Source of the DNA: Tilletiaria anomala UBC 951 | Taxonomy: Eukaryota > Basidiomycota > Exobasidiomycetes > Georgefischeriales > Tilletiariaceae | Assembly: GCF_000711695.1 (NCBI RefSeq) | Contig: NW_013546985.1 | Span: 1 to 64,000 of the forward strand | Reading direction: 5' to 3' | DNA: 64,000 bases | Shown here: positions 23,570-35,339 of the stretch, piece after piece | How positions within the stretch are numbered: position 1 is the first letter of the stretch | How the letters are laid out: each line of letters starts with the position of its first letter | Position numbers and translations under genes: made by a program | Notes under the pieces: model-generated | Seen by the model: only the letters and a program-made list of their open reading frames with translations | Databases searched by the model: none | Told to the model about the DNA's origin: nothing

Positions 23570-25135
23570 ATGCTGGTCCAAGGGAGGCTGATCATCAGAA
23601 CACCCCTCAAGTCCAAGCTTCTTCCCGCCATGGCGCCCGTCGCAGCTCCGTCGTCCGCTTCGGCCACCCGTTCTTCCTCGACCATGAGTGAAGCCGCATC
23701 GTTCGGTGCGGCGCACATCGCACGAGGCATCGGCCGCATGTCCACCCATGTGCTGGCGAAAGGCCAAGGATCGTACCTTACGACAGACACGGGCAAACAT
23801 CTTCTCGACTTGACGTCAGGTATCGGCGTTGTCAACCTTGGCCATTGCCATCCTCGCATTACGGCCGCGGCGCAAGAGCAGGTTGGCACGCTGGTTCACG
23901 CACAGGTGAACATCGGCTTCAGCCTGCAACAGATCGAGCTTATCAAGAAGGTGCTGAGGCACGTGCCGGACAGGAGTCTTGATTCTGTCCTCTTTTGGAA
24001 CAGCGGTTCCGAGGCGGTCGAGGCGAGCGTCAAACTTGCGAGGGCCGCCACTGGTCGCCAGAACATCATTGTCATGCAGGGCTCGTACCATGGGCGCACA
24101 ATGGGTGCGTTCCAGAAACAAAATTATGTTCCTAGGAGCACGAAAACTGAGAACATATTTATTTTCCTCCCCTCAGGGACCATGGCGATGACCAAGAGCA
24201 AGACTATCTACAGCACCGGATTCGCTCCGCTTATGCCGGGCGTCTTTGTCACGCCATTCCCGTATTACTCACAACTCGGCGTGGCACCCAACACACCAAC
24301 AGACAAGATGGTCTCACTTTGTCTTCACCAGCTGCGGCTCCTGCTCGCTCAGCAGACCGCGCCTAGTGACACTGCAGCGATCATCCTCGAGCCGGTCCTC
24401 GGCGAGGGCGGCTACGTGCCAGCTCCGAAAGCTTTTCTCGAGGGGCTGCGCAGCGTTTGCGATCAGCACAACATCCTGCTCATCGCCGATGAGGTGCAAT
24501 CAGGCTACGGTCGGACGGGAAAAATGTGGGCGATCGAGCACTCGGGCGTCCGACCGGATATCCTCATCAGCGCCAAGGGTCTCGCGAACGGTTTCCCGCT
24601 CTCCATGGTCGTCTCACGAAAAGAGCTGATGGACAAGCAGGGTCCTGGATCGATGGGCGGTACCTACGCCGGCAACGCCGTCTCCTGCGCGGCTGCCAAT
24701 GCTGTCATAGACACGTTCGAGCAAGACAAGATCCTTGACAATGTCGCAGCGCGGAGCAAGCAAATGTTTGACTTTCTTCACCAGCTGCAGCAGAGCGGTT
24801 CCAAAGCTGGCAAGTATATCCAGGACATCCGAGGCCTCGGCTTGATGGTTGGGCTGCAATTCTCGCAGGACCAAGGGGCTTCCTCCTCATCTCTTCCCGC
24901 CGCATCGTCCGACAGCACCGCCGCGCTATACCTATTCGAGGTGGATGGCACAAAGCACGCACAGCTTGCGCCGCAGGTTGTACAAGAGTGTCTCAAGCGC
25001 GACATGCTCTTGCTCAGCACCAGCACACAAGATGTGATACGCTTCATTCCTCCGCTTACAATCACCGAGGAAGAGCTAGCCCAGGCGTGCAAGATCTTCA
25101 AAGAAAGTCTAGAGGCTGTCGTCTCGCGGCTCTAG
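23570..25135 (+). CDS. class III pyridoxal-phosphate aminotransferase
   Basis: An omega-type aminotransferase of the 4-aminobutyrate/acetylornithine group; the substrate cannot be read from the sequence. Exons 23570-24104 and 24177-25135 give 497 residues. Landmarks are LDLTSGIGVVNLGHCHP, NSGSEAVEASVKLAR, GSYHGRTMGTMAMT (formed by splicing), AAIILEPVLGEGGY, LLIADEVQSGYGRTG and the cofactor lysine K312 in ISAKGLANGFPLS. The 72-nt intron is a multiple of three and has no stop, so a retained form would carry 24 extra residues inside the GRTMG loop. The start is uncertain: ATG 23570 has a usable context, but ATG 23630 (GCCATGGC) is stronger and would remove 20 residues that could be a weak organelle signal. 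Confidence 0.9.
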   Translation: MLVQGRLIIRTPLKSKLLPAMAPVAAPSSASATRSSSTMSEAASFGAAHIARGIGRMSTHVLAKGQGSYLTTDTGKHLLDLTSGIGVVNLGHCHPRITAAAQEQVGTLVHAQVNIGFSLQQIELIKKVLRHVPDRSLDSVLFWNSGSEAVEASVKLARAATGRQNIIVMQGSYHGRTMGAFQKQNYVPRSTKTENIFIFLPSGTMAMTKSKTIYSTGFAPLMPGVFVTPFPYYSQLGVAPNTPTDKMVSLCLHQLRLLLAQQTAPSDTAAIILEPVLGEGGYVPAPKAFLEGLRSVCDQHNILLIADEVQSGYGRTGKMWAIEHSGVRPDILISAKGLANGFPLSMVVSRKELMDKQGPGSMGGTYAGNAVSCAAANAVIDTFEQDKILDNVAARSKQMFDFLHQLQQSGSKAGKYIQDIRGLGLMVGLQFSQDQGASSSSLPAASSDSTAALYLFEVDGTKHAQLAPQVVQECLKRDMLLLSTSTQDVIRFIPPLTITEEELAQACKIFKESLEAVVSRL

Positions 25136-25316
25136 GGCCCTGGCCATTTTCTATATCATGCGCATTTTCTGCAGTCATTCTTCTGAAAATATCGCCGCTT
25201 CACTCCCATCTCGAGACCTAAACATGATGTCCTTTTCAAAATTTCGAGTCTTAGAGTAATTTACATTCTGCTCGACGTATTCATCGTCGTGCAGAGATGA
25301 TGCTGATCTATACGCG

Positions 25317-26716
25317 CTATGCAAGGTCTACGCACTCAGTGGGTGCGTCCAAGTAAATGGTTCCGGTGAAGCATTCGTTGGTGCGCACGTAGTCCAAGAC
25401 CCTTGATTCCTGGATGCTCTTTGGGATCAAGAACCTGTTGAACAGCCATTGCAACGGCTTGGACTGCATGAGATAGCGCCCAAATATGTAGTAGCCCCAG
25501 TTGGCCCAAGTCTGCACCCCAATGGTCTGCGCTGAGCGTGTCGCATTTGCCTGCCGCGGTTTCATCTGGAGAACTCGGTACTTTTGAAAGGCCTTTGTCA
25601 GCTTTTCCAGCGAGGGTTGGCCATCGCTTACTGCTTCGATGGTCCGGCGCAGCTCGTTGAGCAAGACAACAATACCTTGCACACCATTGTTCAGTCCCAG
25701 GCCGGCGTTAGGAGTGAATTTGTGGCAGGCGTCTCCGACGAGGACAACTCTGCCCCAGGACCAGTGTTTCACGATGCCTTCCTCTATGTCTGCCATGCCT
25801 TTGGTAAAGCTTTGGCGGACGACATCGCCGACCTTGAGGGAGCGCATGATGGGAAAGTCGAAAAATTGTGTAGCAAAGGCATCAGCCTCTTCGGCGCTAT
25901 ACCGTCGGCTCTCCGATGAAGGTCAGGGGAGCTTCTCATAGAGAAAAACCCACGAGCGTTCCGTGCCGGTGAGGTACATGACTGAGCGGTCCTGGTCCTG
26001 CGTCTCGGTAGAGATGTCAGATATGGGAGTCTGCTTGGGGAAGCTGCACCAAAAGCAGCGGTAGTTAATCGTGTAGGGCGACTTGGCCATGTTTGGGCCC
26101 TGCGAGAGGTCTGCCATCAGGCGGCGTGTCTTGCTGTGCGCACTGTCGGCACCCATGACGATGGATCCCGCGTACACGCTTCCGTCTGCGCAAGTAACGC
26201 AGACACCGTTCTCGTCAGATTCAATCTCCGTGACTCCTTTTGCAGTGAGAACTTTGGCCTTGGCGCTTGGAGGCAATTCGTCGTAGAGGGTTCTAATGAG
26301 TTCGGCCCGATGGAAAGTTCTTGGCCCGGAGCCGAAACTATAGGGGTGACGCAAACGCGTGCGTCAGCCTACTTCATTGCCAGCTTGTCTGTACACGCCA
26401 CCTATTACCTGACTCACGAGGGTCTCATGGATTCAAAGTGGCGGAGAGTCGTAAACTGCGTGCTGTCAACGGTGTACTTTTCCAAGATTAGCAATTCGCT
26501 GGAGATCGCCTTCAGCTTGTCCAGCAGACCGAGCTGATGCATGATCCTTAGGGTATCGACACCGAGGACGAGGCTGGCACCCTCATCGATTACGACTTCT
26601 TGCCTGCGTTCCAGGACGACGAAGTCAATGGTGGCCTTGTACAGGGTGTGAGCAGCGGTGAGATCAGCTGGACCCCCACCAACGACAATCACCTTGAATG
26701 GAGAAGTAGGCGCCAT
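25317..26716 (-). pseudogene. FAD-dependent monooxygenase, apparently broken
   Basis: A flavin monooxygenase of the fungal type seen in secondary-metabolite clusters. Exon 1 runs 26716-26418; after an 80-nt intron the frame continues from 26337. The family order is clear: KVIVVGGGPADLTAAH, then FGSGPRTFHRAELI, GADSAHSKTRR, RSWVFLYEKLP, GRVVLVGDACHKFTPNAGLG, and a hydrophobic C-terminus. Two signs of decay are visible. An in-frame TGA (25925-25923) sits between the EKLP segment and the GDACHKFTP half, with the same frame resuming on both sides and no convincing intron to remove it. The dinucleotide-binding motif also reads GGGPAD where the family has GGGPAG (D18). Alternatives are stop-codon readthrough or a sequence error. 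The rest is well preserved, so the loss looks recent. Confidence 0.8.
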
Positions 26717-29700
26717 GCTGTGTGGCTGGAGGTGATTTCCGTTTGGCTTGAAGTGATCTATTTGCGTGAAGACCTGCTGTCAGGTTCGAGGGTCGATCAG
26801 TGAACGGTCGCAGCAAGTCTGCACCCTTTGATTGTTTCACGACTCAGGAAGGATCCAGCGGAAGATGCGCCCTACCGAAGCAGATATTACGAGTACAGCT
26901 CTTCGGAGGCGCGCATCCGGTGCGCACGAGTGCGACATGCCGAGCCAAGCTATAAGCATGTGCCGTTGTAGGTGGTCCGTAGTGGTGTTGGACGGTGAGA
27001 GGATGGCTGATGAAGCTGTTGACAAACAGGGTCATACATTCTGCTCTAATCCTTCTAACGGGAGGCATACATTCAATCCACCTGGCCCAACTCGTTAGCG
27101 TGGGTATGTGTCAGCTCCACACACGCACTCTCTCTTTCTGTCTCCGCTGCCTCCCCATCGCCCCAGACAGCTTCCCACCATATAGCATGTACGGCGGTCA
27201 GACTGCCGCAACCGCTTGCCTCGCCCGCACGGAGCCGAGATGCTGCATGTAACTCATCACCGTTCAGTATTCAGCATTCAGCAGTCAGCACAATCCGCCA
27301 GGATCCGCCATTTGCCATCATATCCAACAGTTGCTTGCCTTGGTCAGTTCATATCCCCAAAATGGCCTACTTGGACAGCGCTAGCGTGCTTGCAGTGGCG
27401 CCGAAGGAGGCTGATTACGTATGGACCATTTCTCCACTACGCCAGCGCATCAGTGTCTCGAAATGTCACGATTTGCGCCTGACGCTACCGCCAAGCCAGC
27501 ATATCCATTAGGCATAAGACCCGCCCGCATTGTCGGGAACCACCTCGCCTGGCCCTGCCATATAATCCTATTCTTTGACAATTTTTCGGGAAGCTCCAGC
27601 AGGTTTCAGCATCCATATCCACTACCCAGCTTCTATGCGAAGGCCCCCCGTGCGCTGTGGTATATTTCTCAAATGATCGCGGGATCAATGCGGGAGAGCA
27701 CAAGTACCAGGCAATACGGACGAATGATTGACGCGAAGGCCCTTTTTGCATGCACTTTCTGCCCTTTGCCTTCAATCTGATAAGTGCCTCTGTATCATGT
27801 ACTTTGAGCCTTTGACAGGTCGAGGCTTACTGTTCCTGTGGTCTGGTTTCTGCTGAGCAATTATTCCGTTAGCAATAAGGCCTTGCCTGCCAGTGCTTCA
27901 ACATATCGATCTTTCGATCTATCAAGCATTGTCCAGAGCTACTCGCAATTCCTTTCCCCTTATCTCCTTACTTTAATTTTGACATGCAGCGACGGTTCGG
28001 CGCATCGGTGGGAGGTGCCGAAGGTGGTGCTCACAACCACAGCGAGAGCGCCCAGCAGATGCAAAAACGACCTCGCGATTCCATCGTGATTCGGATGCGC
28101 ACCTATCGTCCTCGTCATCCCATAGCGACCCGCAGACTTTAGCCCATGTCTAATTCAGAAAGGCGCCCTCTAACTTACCCGGCCCTTACAAGCGCAGCTG
28201 ATGCACTAGCCCCAGAAAAGAAGCGCCCACGGTACAATTCTTCGGAAAAACATCCTGCAGATCTGCTCGAATGCCTGCGCTTCTGGACCAAAAAGGCATC
28301 TCACCCCCCTTTTTTTCTCCCATGCAATTTCCCATCAAGCGAAGGCAAGGTTTCACATCTTTGGACCTTGGCTTTTCACAAGTTCGGGTGCGTGTCATGC
28401 GCCGTGTGCTATTCAAAAAGCTTGTAAGAACCAGCTGACGAGTTACAAATGTGCACGTGCAAACAGCAACAAAAGCTCAAGCAGTCGCGCTCTCCTTTCT
28501 ACCTGACCTCCCTCATTATCGCACACCCGAGCAAAAGCCATTCGTCATCACGTTCCTCGTCTCTGCCACGCAAACAATCTACTCCCTTGTTTGCATTCAA
28601 CTCGTTTGGCTGCTCCGTGCAATCCTTGATTCCCGTCCAGTGCACCGCACGTGCTGCGGATCTGAACTCGCAGCAAAACAGCAGAGCCGTCCTCACCACG
28701 GCCTAGACACAGGATTGGCCACGATGTTGCAGAAAACGCTCGGCAAGCAGCAGATCAGCCCCGGTGCGAGCAATAAGCGGACCAAAGTGCTGTCACTACC
28801 CAATGAGTCCCACCCTCAGTACGCCTCTCATGCACCTCCAATCTCACAGTAACAGCGCTCGAAAATGGGCGTAGCTGAATGAGACTTATGGGACCATCCA
28901 CCGAAAAACATTGCACTGCTTTGTTCACCTGGAAGTACCGGTCAGCCAACTGTGCTACCAATCAGGTTCATGAGCGCCAGTGCGCGTGCGATGGATGTTC
29001 TGCAGTGGCATTTTGCAACCCTCAGGGCGATGCGAGCTACGTGTCACCTGATCACCACAGTGCGTGGGACGCGCTAGCTTACTTATGTCTTCAAGTCAAG
29101 TTATGCAGAACTACCTGTTGCAGCGAACATTTCATGTCTCGATACATTCTCAAGTGTAGACTATGTTGATGCTGGGCGTATCACTCGCGTTCAACCTGCT
29201 CAACGACGATCCACGGTGTCGCAGTCCCGGCCAAGAGGATATTGGCAACATCATTGCAGCCGCGCGCGCGAATATGCTCTACGCTCTGCCGGCAACGTTG
29301 GAGGCAATCTGCGCACTTGTCCTGCGCGAAATCGACATCGACTTGTAGGGTGGCGATGCAGAGGGGGGAAGTAGGAACTCCGGCCGGTAAAAAAGCAACA
29401 GAAAGGGAGGGGGGTAAACGCGTACACACGTACGCACGTACGCACAGCTGCGTCGTATATGTGTTAAAGGGTAGCGCACCTGCTAATGCACAGCCTACCG
29501 CACTTTTCAAGCGTGCAGGGCTTGAAATCTACCAAGGGTATAGCACCACTGAGGTTTGGAATGTGTCAGTGTGGATATTCGCATCTTTTGCTTAGCAGAA
29601 TGAATCAGGCTAAAATAAAACACCTCTTCATCTCCGCTGCTCAAAGCTGACGAGCACGTCGAGAGCTACTTGCTCCCTCCATTCTCGCACACATGAGAGA

Positions 29701-29841
29701 AGCGGGGAGCTGTGCCTCTAGGAGCTGTATTTCAAAGGCAGCCCCCCTTTCCCTCTCCCCGGCTTGCTGCGCGATACAGTCAAGCTCGAACGGTCTCCAG
29801 GTGACGCAAGCCGTGAGACAATCGCCTAGGGCACGGGCGTT
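26717..29841. other. gene-poor region, nothing recognised
   Basis: About 3.1 kb without a supported gene. Many short frames occur on both strands with no splice structure. Small purine/pyrimidine runs and short ACGTACG-type repeats occur near 29420-29450. The region separates the broken monooxygenase from the decayed tandem copies. Confidence 0.45.
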
Positions 29842-30309
29842 TTGTTCCGCAAAGCGCCTCCATTGGTGCAGTACGGATCGGGCTTGCTGATTGTCGTCTC
29901 ACGCCAAGACGACTGGGTCGGACTCACCACCGGCGGCACACCGCGTGCGCTGTGGATCGAGACGCACCTGACCGAGCCGCTGTGGTGTTCCTTGGACTTT
30001 GAGCGCTTCACGTGCCCCACGTGCCTCGGTGGCGGGGAACGAGCGTTGATGATCGCCATGCCCCAAGGACACAGCACAACGGGGAAAAGCAGCCTGCTAC
30101 TCACATTTGACTGGACGACTGGCAACTTGCCCCATTTCAAGTCTGACCGTCGCGCCAAAGAGCGCATGCTGTTGCTCTTGGTCGAGGGCAGCGACGGCAT
30201 CTATGAGTTGTGGGTCAAGGGCTTGTGTCCGGGACTGCTGTTCGACTCGGCCCAACTCGTTCCACGTCCGGGCGACGCAAGCGGACGGACCCTCGCGTAC
30301 AACACGTAA
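29842..30309 (+). pseudogene. unknown sequence, tandem copy A
   Basis: I do not recognise this family. An open stretch contains SRQDDWVGLTTGGTPRAL, then a Cys-x-x-Cys pair in FERFTCPTCLGGG and a leucine-rich end. It has no good ATG start and no clear introns, so it is probably a remnant. The same motif order recurs about 500 bp downstream in copy B, which is the main reason to believe it was once coding. Confidence 0.4.
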
Positions 30310-30349
30310 GATAAATTCGGAACATTCGAGCCTAGCGTGTAGCACATGC

Positions 30350-30757
30350 ATCCCTTGCTCTTCGTCGCGCGACAGGACGACTGAATCCGGCTGACGACCC
30401 GCGGTGCGCCGTGCACGCTGGACATCGAAGCGCGCAGGGCCGAGCTGCTCCGCGAGGTACTCGGGCACGAGCGGATTCGATGCATCACGTGCCAGGACGG
30501 CGGTAGTCGTTCGCCCCGCGATCGCGTTCCAACACGACGGGTACGACGAGTTCAAGCCGGAAGAGCCCCCAGCGCTGGCAAGGATCATCACGATGTCCAA
30601 TGTAGAGCTACTGCACTTGTGCGCGACCATCGAAGAGACGTGCACGTTCGGCCGCCAACCCGAGGAGAGCGTTGGGGTTACTTTCAAGGGTAACTTGCGG
30701 TGCTCGCAGAACGAGATTTTTTCCGGCCATTTGGATGCTATGAGCTGTGATCATTGA
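30350..30757 (+). pseudogene. unknown sequence, tandem copy B, broken
   Basis: A diverged duplicate of the preceding stretch. The reading ARQDD.IRLTTRGAP.., HERIRCITCQDGG parallels copy A position by position, including the CxxC pair. The continuation, PEEPPALARIITMSNVELL, is in another frame. The copy is broken and its function is unknown. Confidence 0.4.
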
Positions 30758-31069
30758 AGACATTTGCTCCGCCATCTCTCGGCGCGGCGTCGAAGCTGCC
30801 AAGCGCTCGCACTTTTTTGTTCTTCCTACAAGCAGCTTAAAACCGCTTTATGACAGATCCCGAAAATGACTTGCACATAGTATCTTGAAACCCATATATC
30901 AACCGAGATGTACGGGGTATCATGAGCAACGGGTCGATGGAACCACAATAAAAAAATGGCGAGGAAAGAGAACACAACTTCAGCAGGATCAGCGATGTCC
31001 GCTTCATCACCATACGTAGACGCAACTGTTTTTTTGGCTTGAGGACCCGCCCCATGAGGAAGCACACGC
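30758..31069. other. intergenic, 3' region of the GMC gene
   Basis: Short stretch between the decayed copy B and the GMC oxidoreductase stop codon. Nothing recognised. Confidence 0.4.
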
Positions 31070-33444
31070 TCAGCTGCTGGCCGTGACGGTTGGCGCGACG
31101 TTGTGCGCGTCGAGATCAAGCTTGGTCTCGACGTGCCTGCTGACTTGCTGCGCCGCTAGCTCTGCGGACGCCTGCAATCCGTGCGCGCGCTTGATGATGT
31201 CGGCCGCTGCTTCGGCGATGCCGTACACAGTCGCTTGGATGTGCGCCGAGACGTTGACGGGGATGATAGACGCGTCGACACTGTGCAAGGGAAAGCATGT
31301 CAGCAGGTAGGAACAGTACAGCATGTGCGCTCGACAGGGCGGTCTAGTAACTGACACTCGAACATTCTTAAGACCATAAACTTTGAGCTCGGGATCGACG
31401 ACGCCGCCCTTGTCGCGCGGGAGCATGCTGGCGGTCGAGGTGATGTGATACTCTGTCGTCGTGCCGACGGTTCGCGTGTACTCTTCGAGATCGGCGTCGG
31501 GGCCGGGGACGACTTCGCGCTCAATTTGGCGCGCATACTGCTGCGTCGTGGCAATCTTGCGCAGGAACTTGGTGCCGGCGGTCGCGACAGCGAGGTCCCA
31601 TGGCGCACTAAAGTAGCCAGTGTGGATCGTCGGTGCGACCGCGACGTCAGCGGAGCTGATGTGAATCGAGCCACGTGAGAAGAGGTGCTGCTGCGCGGCG
31701 AGGAGCGTGAGGTAGTTCTTTCCGGGATCTGGTGCGCCGCTCGTCGCGAAGTACCCGTCGACGCCGATCCTGCGGAGAAAATGCAGTGGGACTGTCAGCA
31801 ATAGGAAGGTGGTCTGTGTGTGTTTGTGTGTGCAAAGTTAGACTCACAGCTCCATCTGTCCGACTTGATCTGGGTACTTTTTGAGCCATTCAAGCTGCTT
31901 CTCCAATGTGGCGACGTACGACTTGTCCCTCTGGCTCTCGACGTAATTGTCAGCCTCTTTGATGAGCCTAGCCACCTCGTCCTTATCACCGTTGACCAGC
32001 TCCTCGAGCGAGATGTAGGCGACCGTCGGCACGCCCTCGGTGAAGATGCTGCCTTTTTCTGGGTCGTTGAGCTTGTACAGGCTCTGCTGCTCCTTGGCAA
32101 ACGCGGGGTCGTTGCGCAGCGAGTCGAGCGTCACGCTACCCTGTTTGAGCTCGTAGGTGACGGAGCTGTACGTGTGATCCTGCATGCCCTCGCCTACAGA
32201 AGGCAGTTCAAGCCGAACGGGCACGCCGGCCTTCGAGAGCACAGAGGCAGCGCCGACACCTGAGCGCTCGAGAATTGCGGGACTGAAGACGGTGCCGGCA
32301 GAAAGGATGACCTCCCTGCCAGCGCGTAGCGTGAAGCGCTTGCCCTCACTGCCGCCAGCGGTGGCGACAAAGGTGACACCTGCCGCGACAAGCGGCTCCT
32401 GGTGTGCGTCGCCTGGCGCAAACTCGATCCGCTCGACGGTGGCACCTGTGAGGATCCGCAAGTTGGGCCGGCCGAGATTGGGGCCGAGGTACGCGCTGGC
32501 GGCGTAGCTCCTCGTTGAATCGCGCGGATCGATTATGCTCGGCTGCACGCTTGCCCCAACATTGTTGCCCGCGAGGCTGTGATCATTGCGCGGGATACCC
32601 AGGCTCTCCAGCGCCAGGATCCAATTCCGAGTCTGCTCTCCGACGTACAGGGGGAAGCTGACTTGGATTGGGCCGCTATTGCCGTAGTCCTTCGCATCGG
32701 GCTTGATGTGCAGAGCCTCAGCAGTGACGGGCGAGGGTAGGTGGAAGTGCTCGGCCTTGCGCATGTAGCGGTAGAGTGTATCCCAGTTCCAGCCTTTGTT
32801 GCCGAGCTGCTCCCAGCCGTCGTACTCGACCGACGAGGCACGGTCGTAGACGAGAAAATTCAGCGCCGAGCTTCCGCCCTGCGTGCCACGACGCAAGACA
32901 AGTGGTATGAGCTCGGCAGCGCAAAATGCAGAGGCTCGATGCGGTAGGAGTGGAGTCACTCACCAGGACCTTGCCGCGTGGATAATAAGTGCTCGGCACG
33001 CCTTCGTTTGCGCCGCTCCCGGGTTCGCTGTGCAACTTCCAGCTGGACTTGAACAAGCGGCATGCGTCACTCAGGAAAGTTAAGCGCGGCATGCCTCCAT
33101 GCTGACGGGTAACTCACTCCAACTCGGTCATCAGGCCAGCCCCAAACATACCTGGCGTGTCGATGCGCGGGTCGTTCGGCTCGCCCGTGTCCGGTGTCAA
33201 TGCCGAGCCGCCGCTCTCGAGCACGGCGACCGTCACCTTGGGGTCTTCGGACAGGCGTACGGCGACGGCCAAGCCTGCTGTGCCACCTGTGGAAGCAAGT
33301 TGAACAAAGAGTAATCAGGCCCCCCGCTCGCCCTGGAGGAAATCCTAGCAGCAGTCTAGGCGACGCACCGCCGACAACGATAAAGTCGACGCCATCCTGA
33401 TGGGCAGATACAAACGCCTCGGCGTCCGTTGCGATGGGAGCCAT
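31070..33444 (-). CDS. GMC-family FAD oxidoreductase
   Basis: A glucose-methanol-choline oxidoreductase, an alcohol or aryl-alcohol oxidase/dehydrogenase by family; substrate unknown. Six exons (33444-33369, 33286-33118, 33069-32964, 32878-31848, 31769-31356, 31280-31070) give 668 residues. Splicing builds the FAD-binding DFIVVGGGTAGLAVAVRL, then YPRGKVLGGSSALNFLVYDR and the second signature GREVILSAGTVFSPAILERSG. The catalytic histidine pair is present: H569 in EYHITSTASML and H612 in NVSAHIQATVYGIAE, 43 residues apart. No secretion signal is seen, so it is probably intracellular, unlike secreted lignin-degrading relatives. Introns are 48-85 nt. All frames are open, so this gene is intact, in contrast to its neighbours at 25-31 kb. 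Confidence 0.93.
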
Positions 33445-35339
33445 TGATTTCGGTCGTGGGCTTTCAGATGTGCTTGCAAGAACGGAGCTGTCGTACCAAA
33501 GCCGGAGCAGACGATGCAGAAAGAGAGATACGCAGAGAGAAAGTCCTAGACACTTAAATGTAGATTTTCACCGTGAGATATAAGAGTGAAATCCTGGCAG
33601 AATGGAAGAGAATGAAGCTCCTTTCGCACACCCTTGTTGGACACGGCGGCAGCCTTTCAAAATGATCTAGTGTCAGGGAGAATAGGTGATGCGAGAGATG
33701 GCGGCGAGGCGGTGCGCTCCCATCCGCCCGTCGATCTGTCTGTCTGGTGGGAGCCGCGGTGAGATTGAGGGCAGAACCGACAGAGATGGTATCAATATGT
33801 ATATCATGTGAGGCGAGCACGACTATTGAGCAGAATTCCGACCACCCTTTATATAGTAGGTGCATGTAGTAATTACTATACAAGTTAGCCTTGCGTTCAT
33901 TTCGAGCGTGCGTTGCAGCAAGCACACCCATCAGTAGCTGTGAAAGGCCGCCAAGTCATCGAAATGAATGTAAACCAGTCCGGTTCCACCCGCTGCATTT
34001 GCTGCTGCACGGCGCACAACCCACAGCACATTGATTATAATTAAAAATGAGCCAACGTTTCGCTCTCACAGTTGCGACGTTCGCTTGCTGACACAGAGCC
34101 TTGTGTGGCCGGCCGCCCACGCGCTTACTCTCCTGGCAGTGGCGTGCGTGAAATGTTACCTTTTCCCAGGGTTGGTGGACGCTGCCTTGCTGAAGGCAGT
34201 TAGTTGGTTTATTAAAACGGATGGTGTACTCTATCGTATGCAGGCTGCAAGGGCACTCACTCCGCCTGCTCCCGCGACGCGTCCTGTGTGCCCTGCTGCC
34301 CCCCGGCAGACACGGAGACGTCGCAGCGCCGCCCCCAGCTGCTCGCTGAGTACCAGGAGGCCAGCTTTTCCAGCAGTGCAGCGGCGCATTCACAGAAGAC
34401 TGGTCCTATGCCAGGCCAGGCCCCAAGAAGGCTCACTCAATGATTACATAAAGTTTACCGAATGAACGAGCCGAGGAAAAACTTTTCCGCAACGATGGTA
34501 TGGACGCACACGCCTCTCGAATGCGTCAACCTCTATCGCGACTAACGGCAACCCTGGATAACCTATGCGTAATCAGGCGCATCCCCCCTGTTGGATACTA
34601 AGCCATGGAAACCCGCCAAGGAGCGAGGGAGGCATTCTTGCTTGTCAATTGTAGAATTGGCAATCGTTCCGACGAGGAGCTCGCGTCGTGCTGCGAGGAC
34701 GGGGGGAACCATTCATCAGCCTTCTCAGGGTACAGGACCCCGCGAGAGGCACCTCAAAGTCGGCCGTGTCGCAATGCATGTCAACGCTCCTCCACATATC
34801 AGATCTGCGTGTGCCAGCGTGGGCTAAGCCGCCGCGCTCGGATACGAGGACATGTCATACATGGACTCCCGCACACCTCTGGCATGCTGAACTCCTAGGC
34901 TGCGTAACAACTTTTGCCTGACAGCCGTCTGTCTGTCCTGTGCTCGATGAAACCCTTGTCTCCCTCTCCTCCTGCGGCAGTGGCGGCTCTTCTGCCACAT
35001 TCTCGCGCCAGGATATTTGTCGTTGCTGATTGAGCAATAGAGGTCGAGGCCCGGACCGCCCGGTCGCGTCTAGGTGGCGAGGGAGAAGGGCTTAGAACGT
35101 AGATGCATACATGGATTGGATTGGCCGCGTCGGTAGCCCGTATGCTGCACAGGTCGACTGCAACGATTCTTACAGCATTCGATCAATGTTATGCATTGAC
35201 AGTCTAGAGAAATAAAAATACATGTGTGCAGGCAAATACTCATGCTACTTGCAAAGGCCAGACACGATGTCCATCTGAGTGATCTGCTCGATGCCCGCCT
35301 TCTGCGGTAGGGAGGGAGACGGCGAGGCCATCACACATA
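33445..35339. other. intergenic, nothing recognised
   Basis: About 1.9 kb holding the GMC gene promoter and the lipase 3' region. On the minus strand a CTATATAAAGG lies at about 33855-33845, some 400 bp before the GMC start. A 145-codon minus frame (33956-34393) and overlapping plus frames show no family features. Confidence 0.45.

Noticed and set aside
25923-25991. Intron that would remove the TGA in the FAD monooxygenase
   Set aside because: The only length-compatible GT..AG choice would delete the conserved RSWVFLYEKLP segment.
30097-30687. 196-codon minus-strand ORF
   Set aside because: Antisense to the decayed tandem copies, whose shared motifs are on the plus strand.
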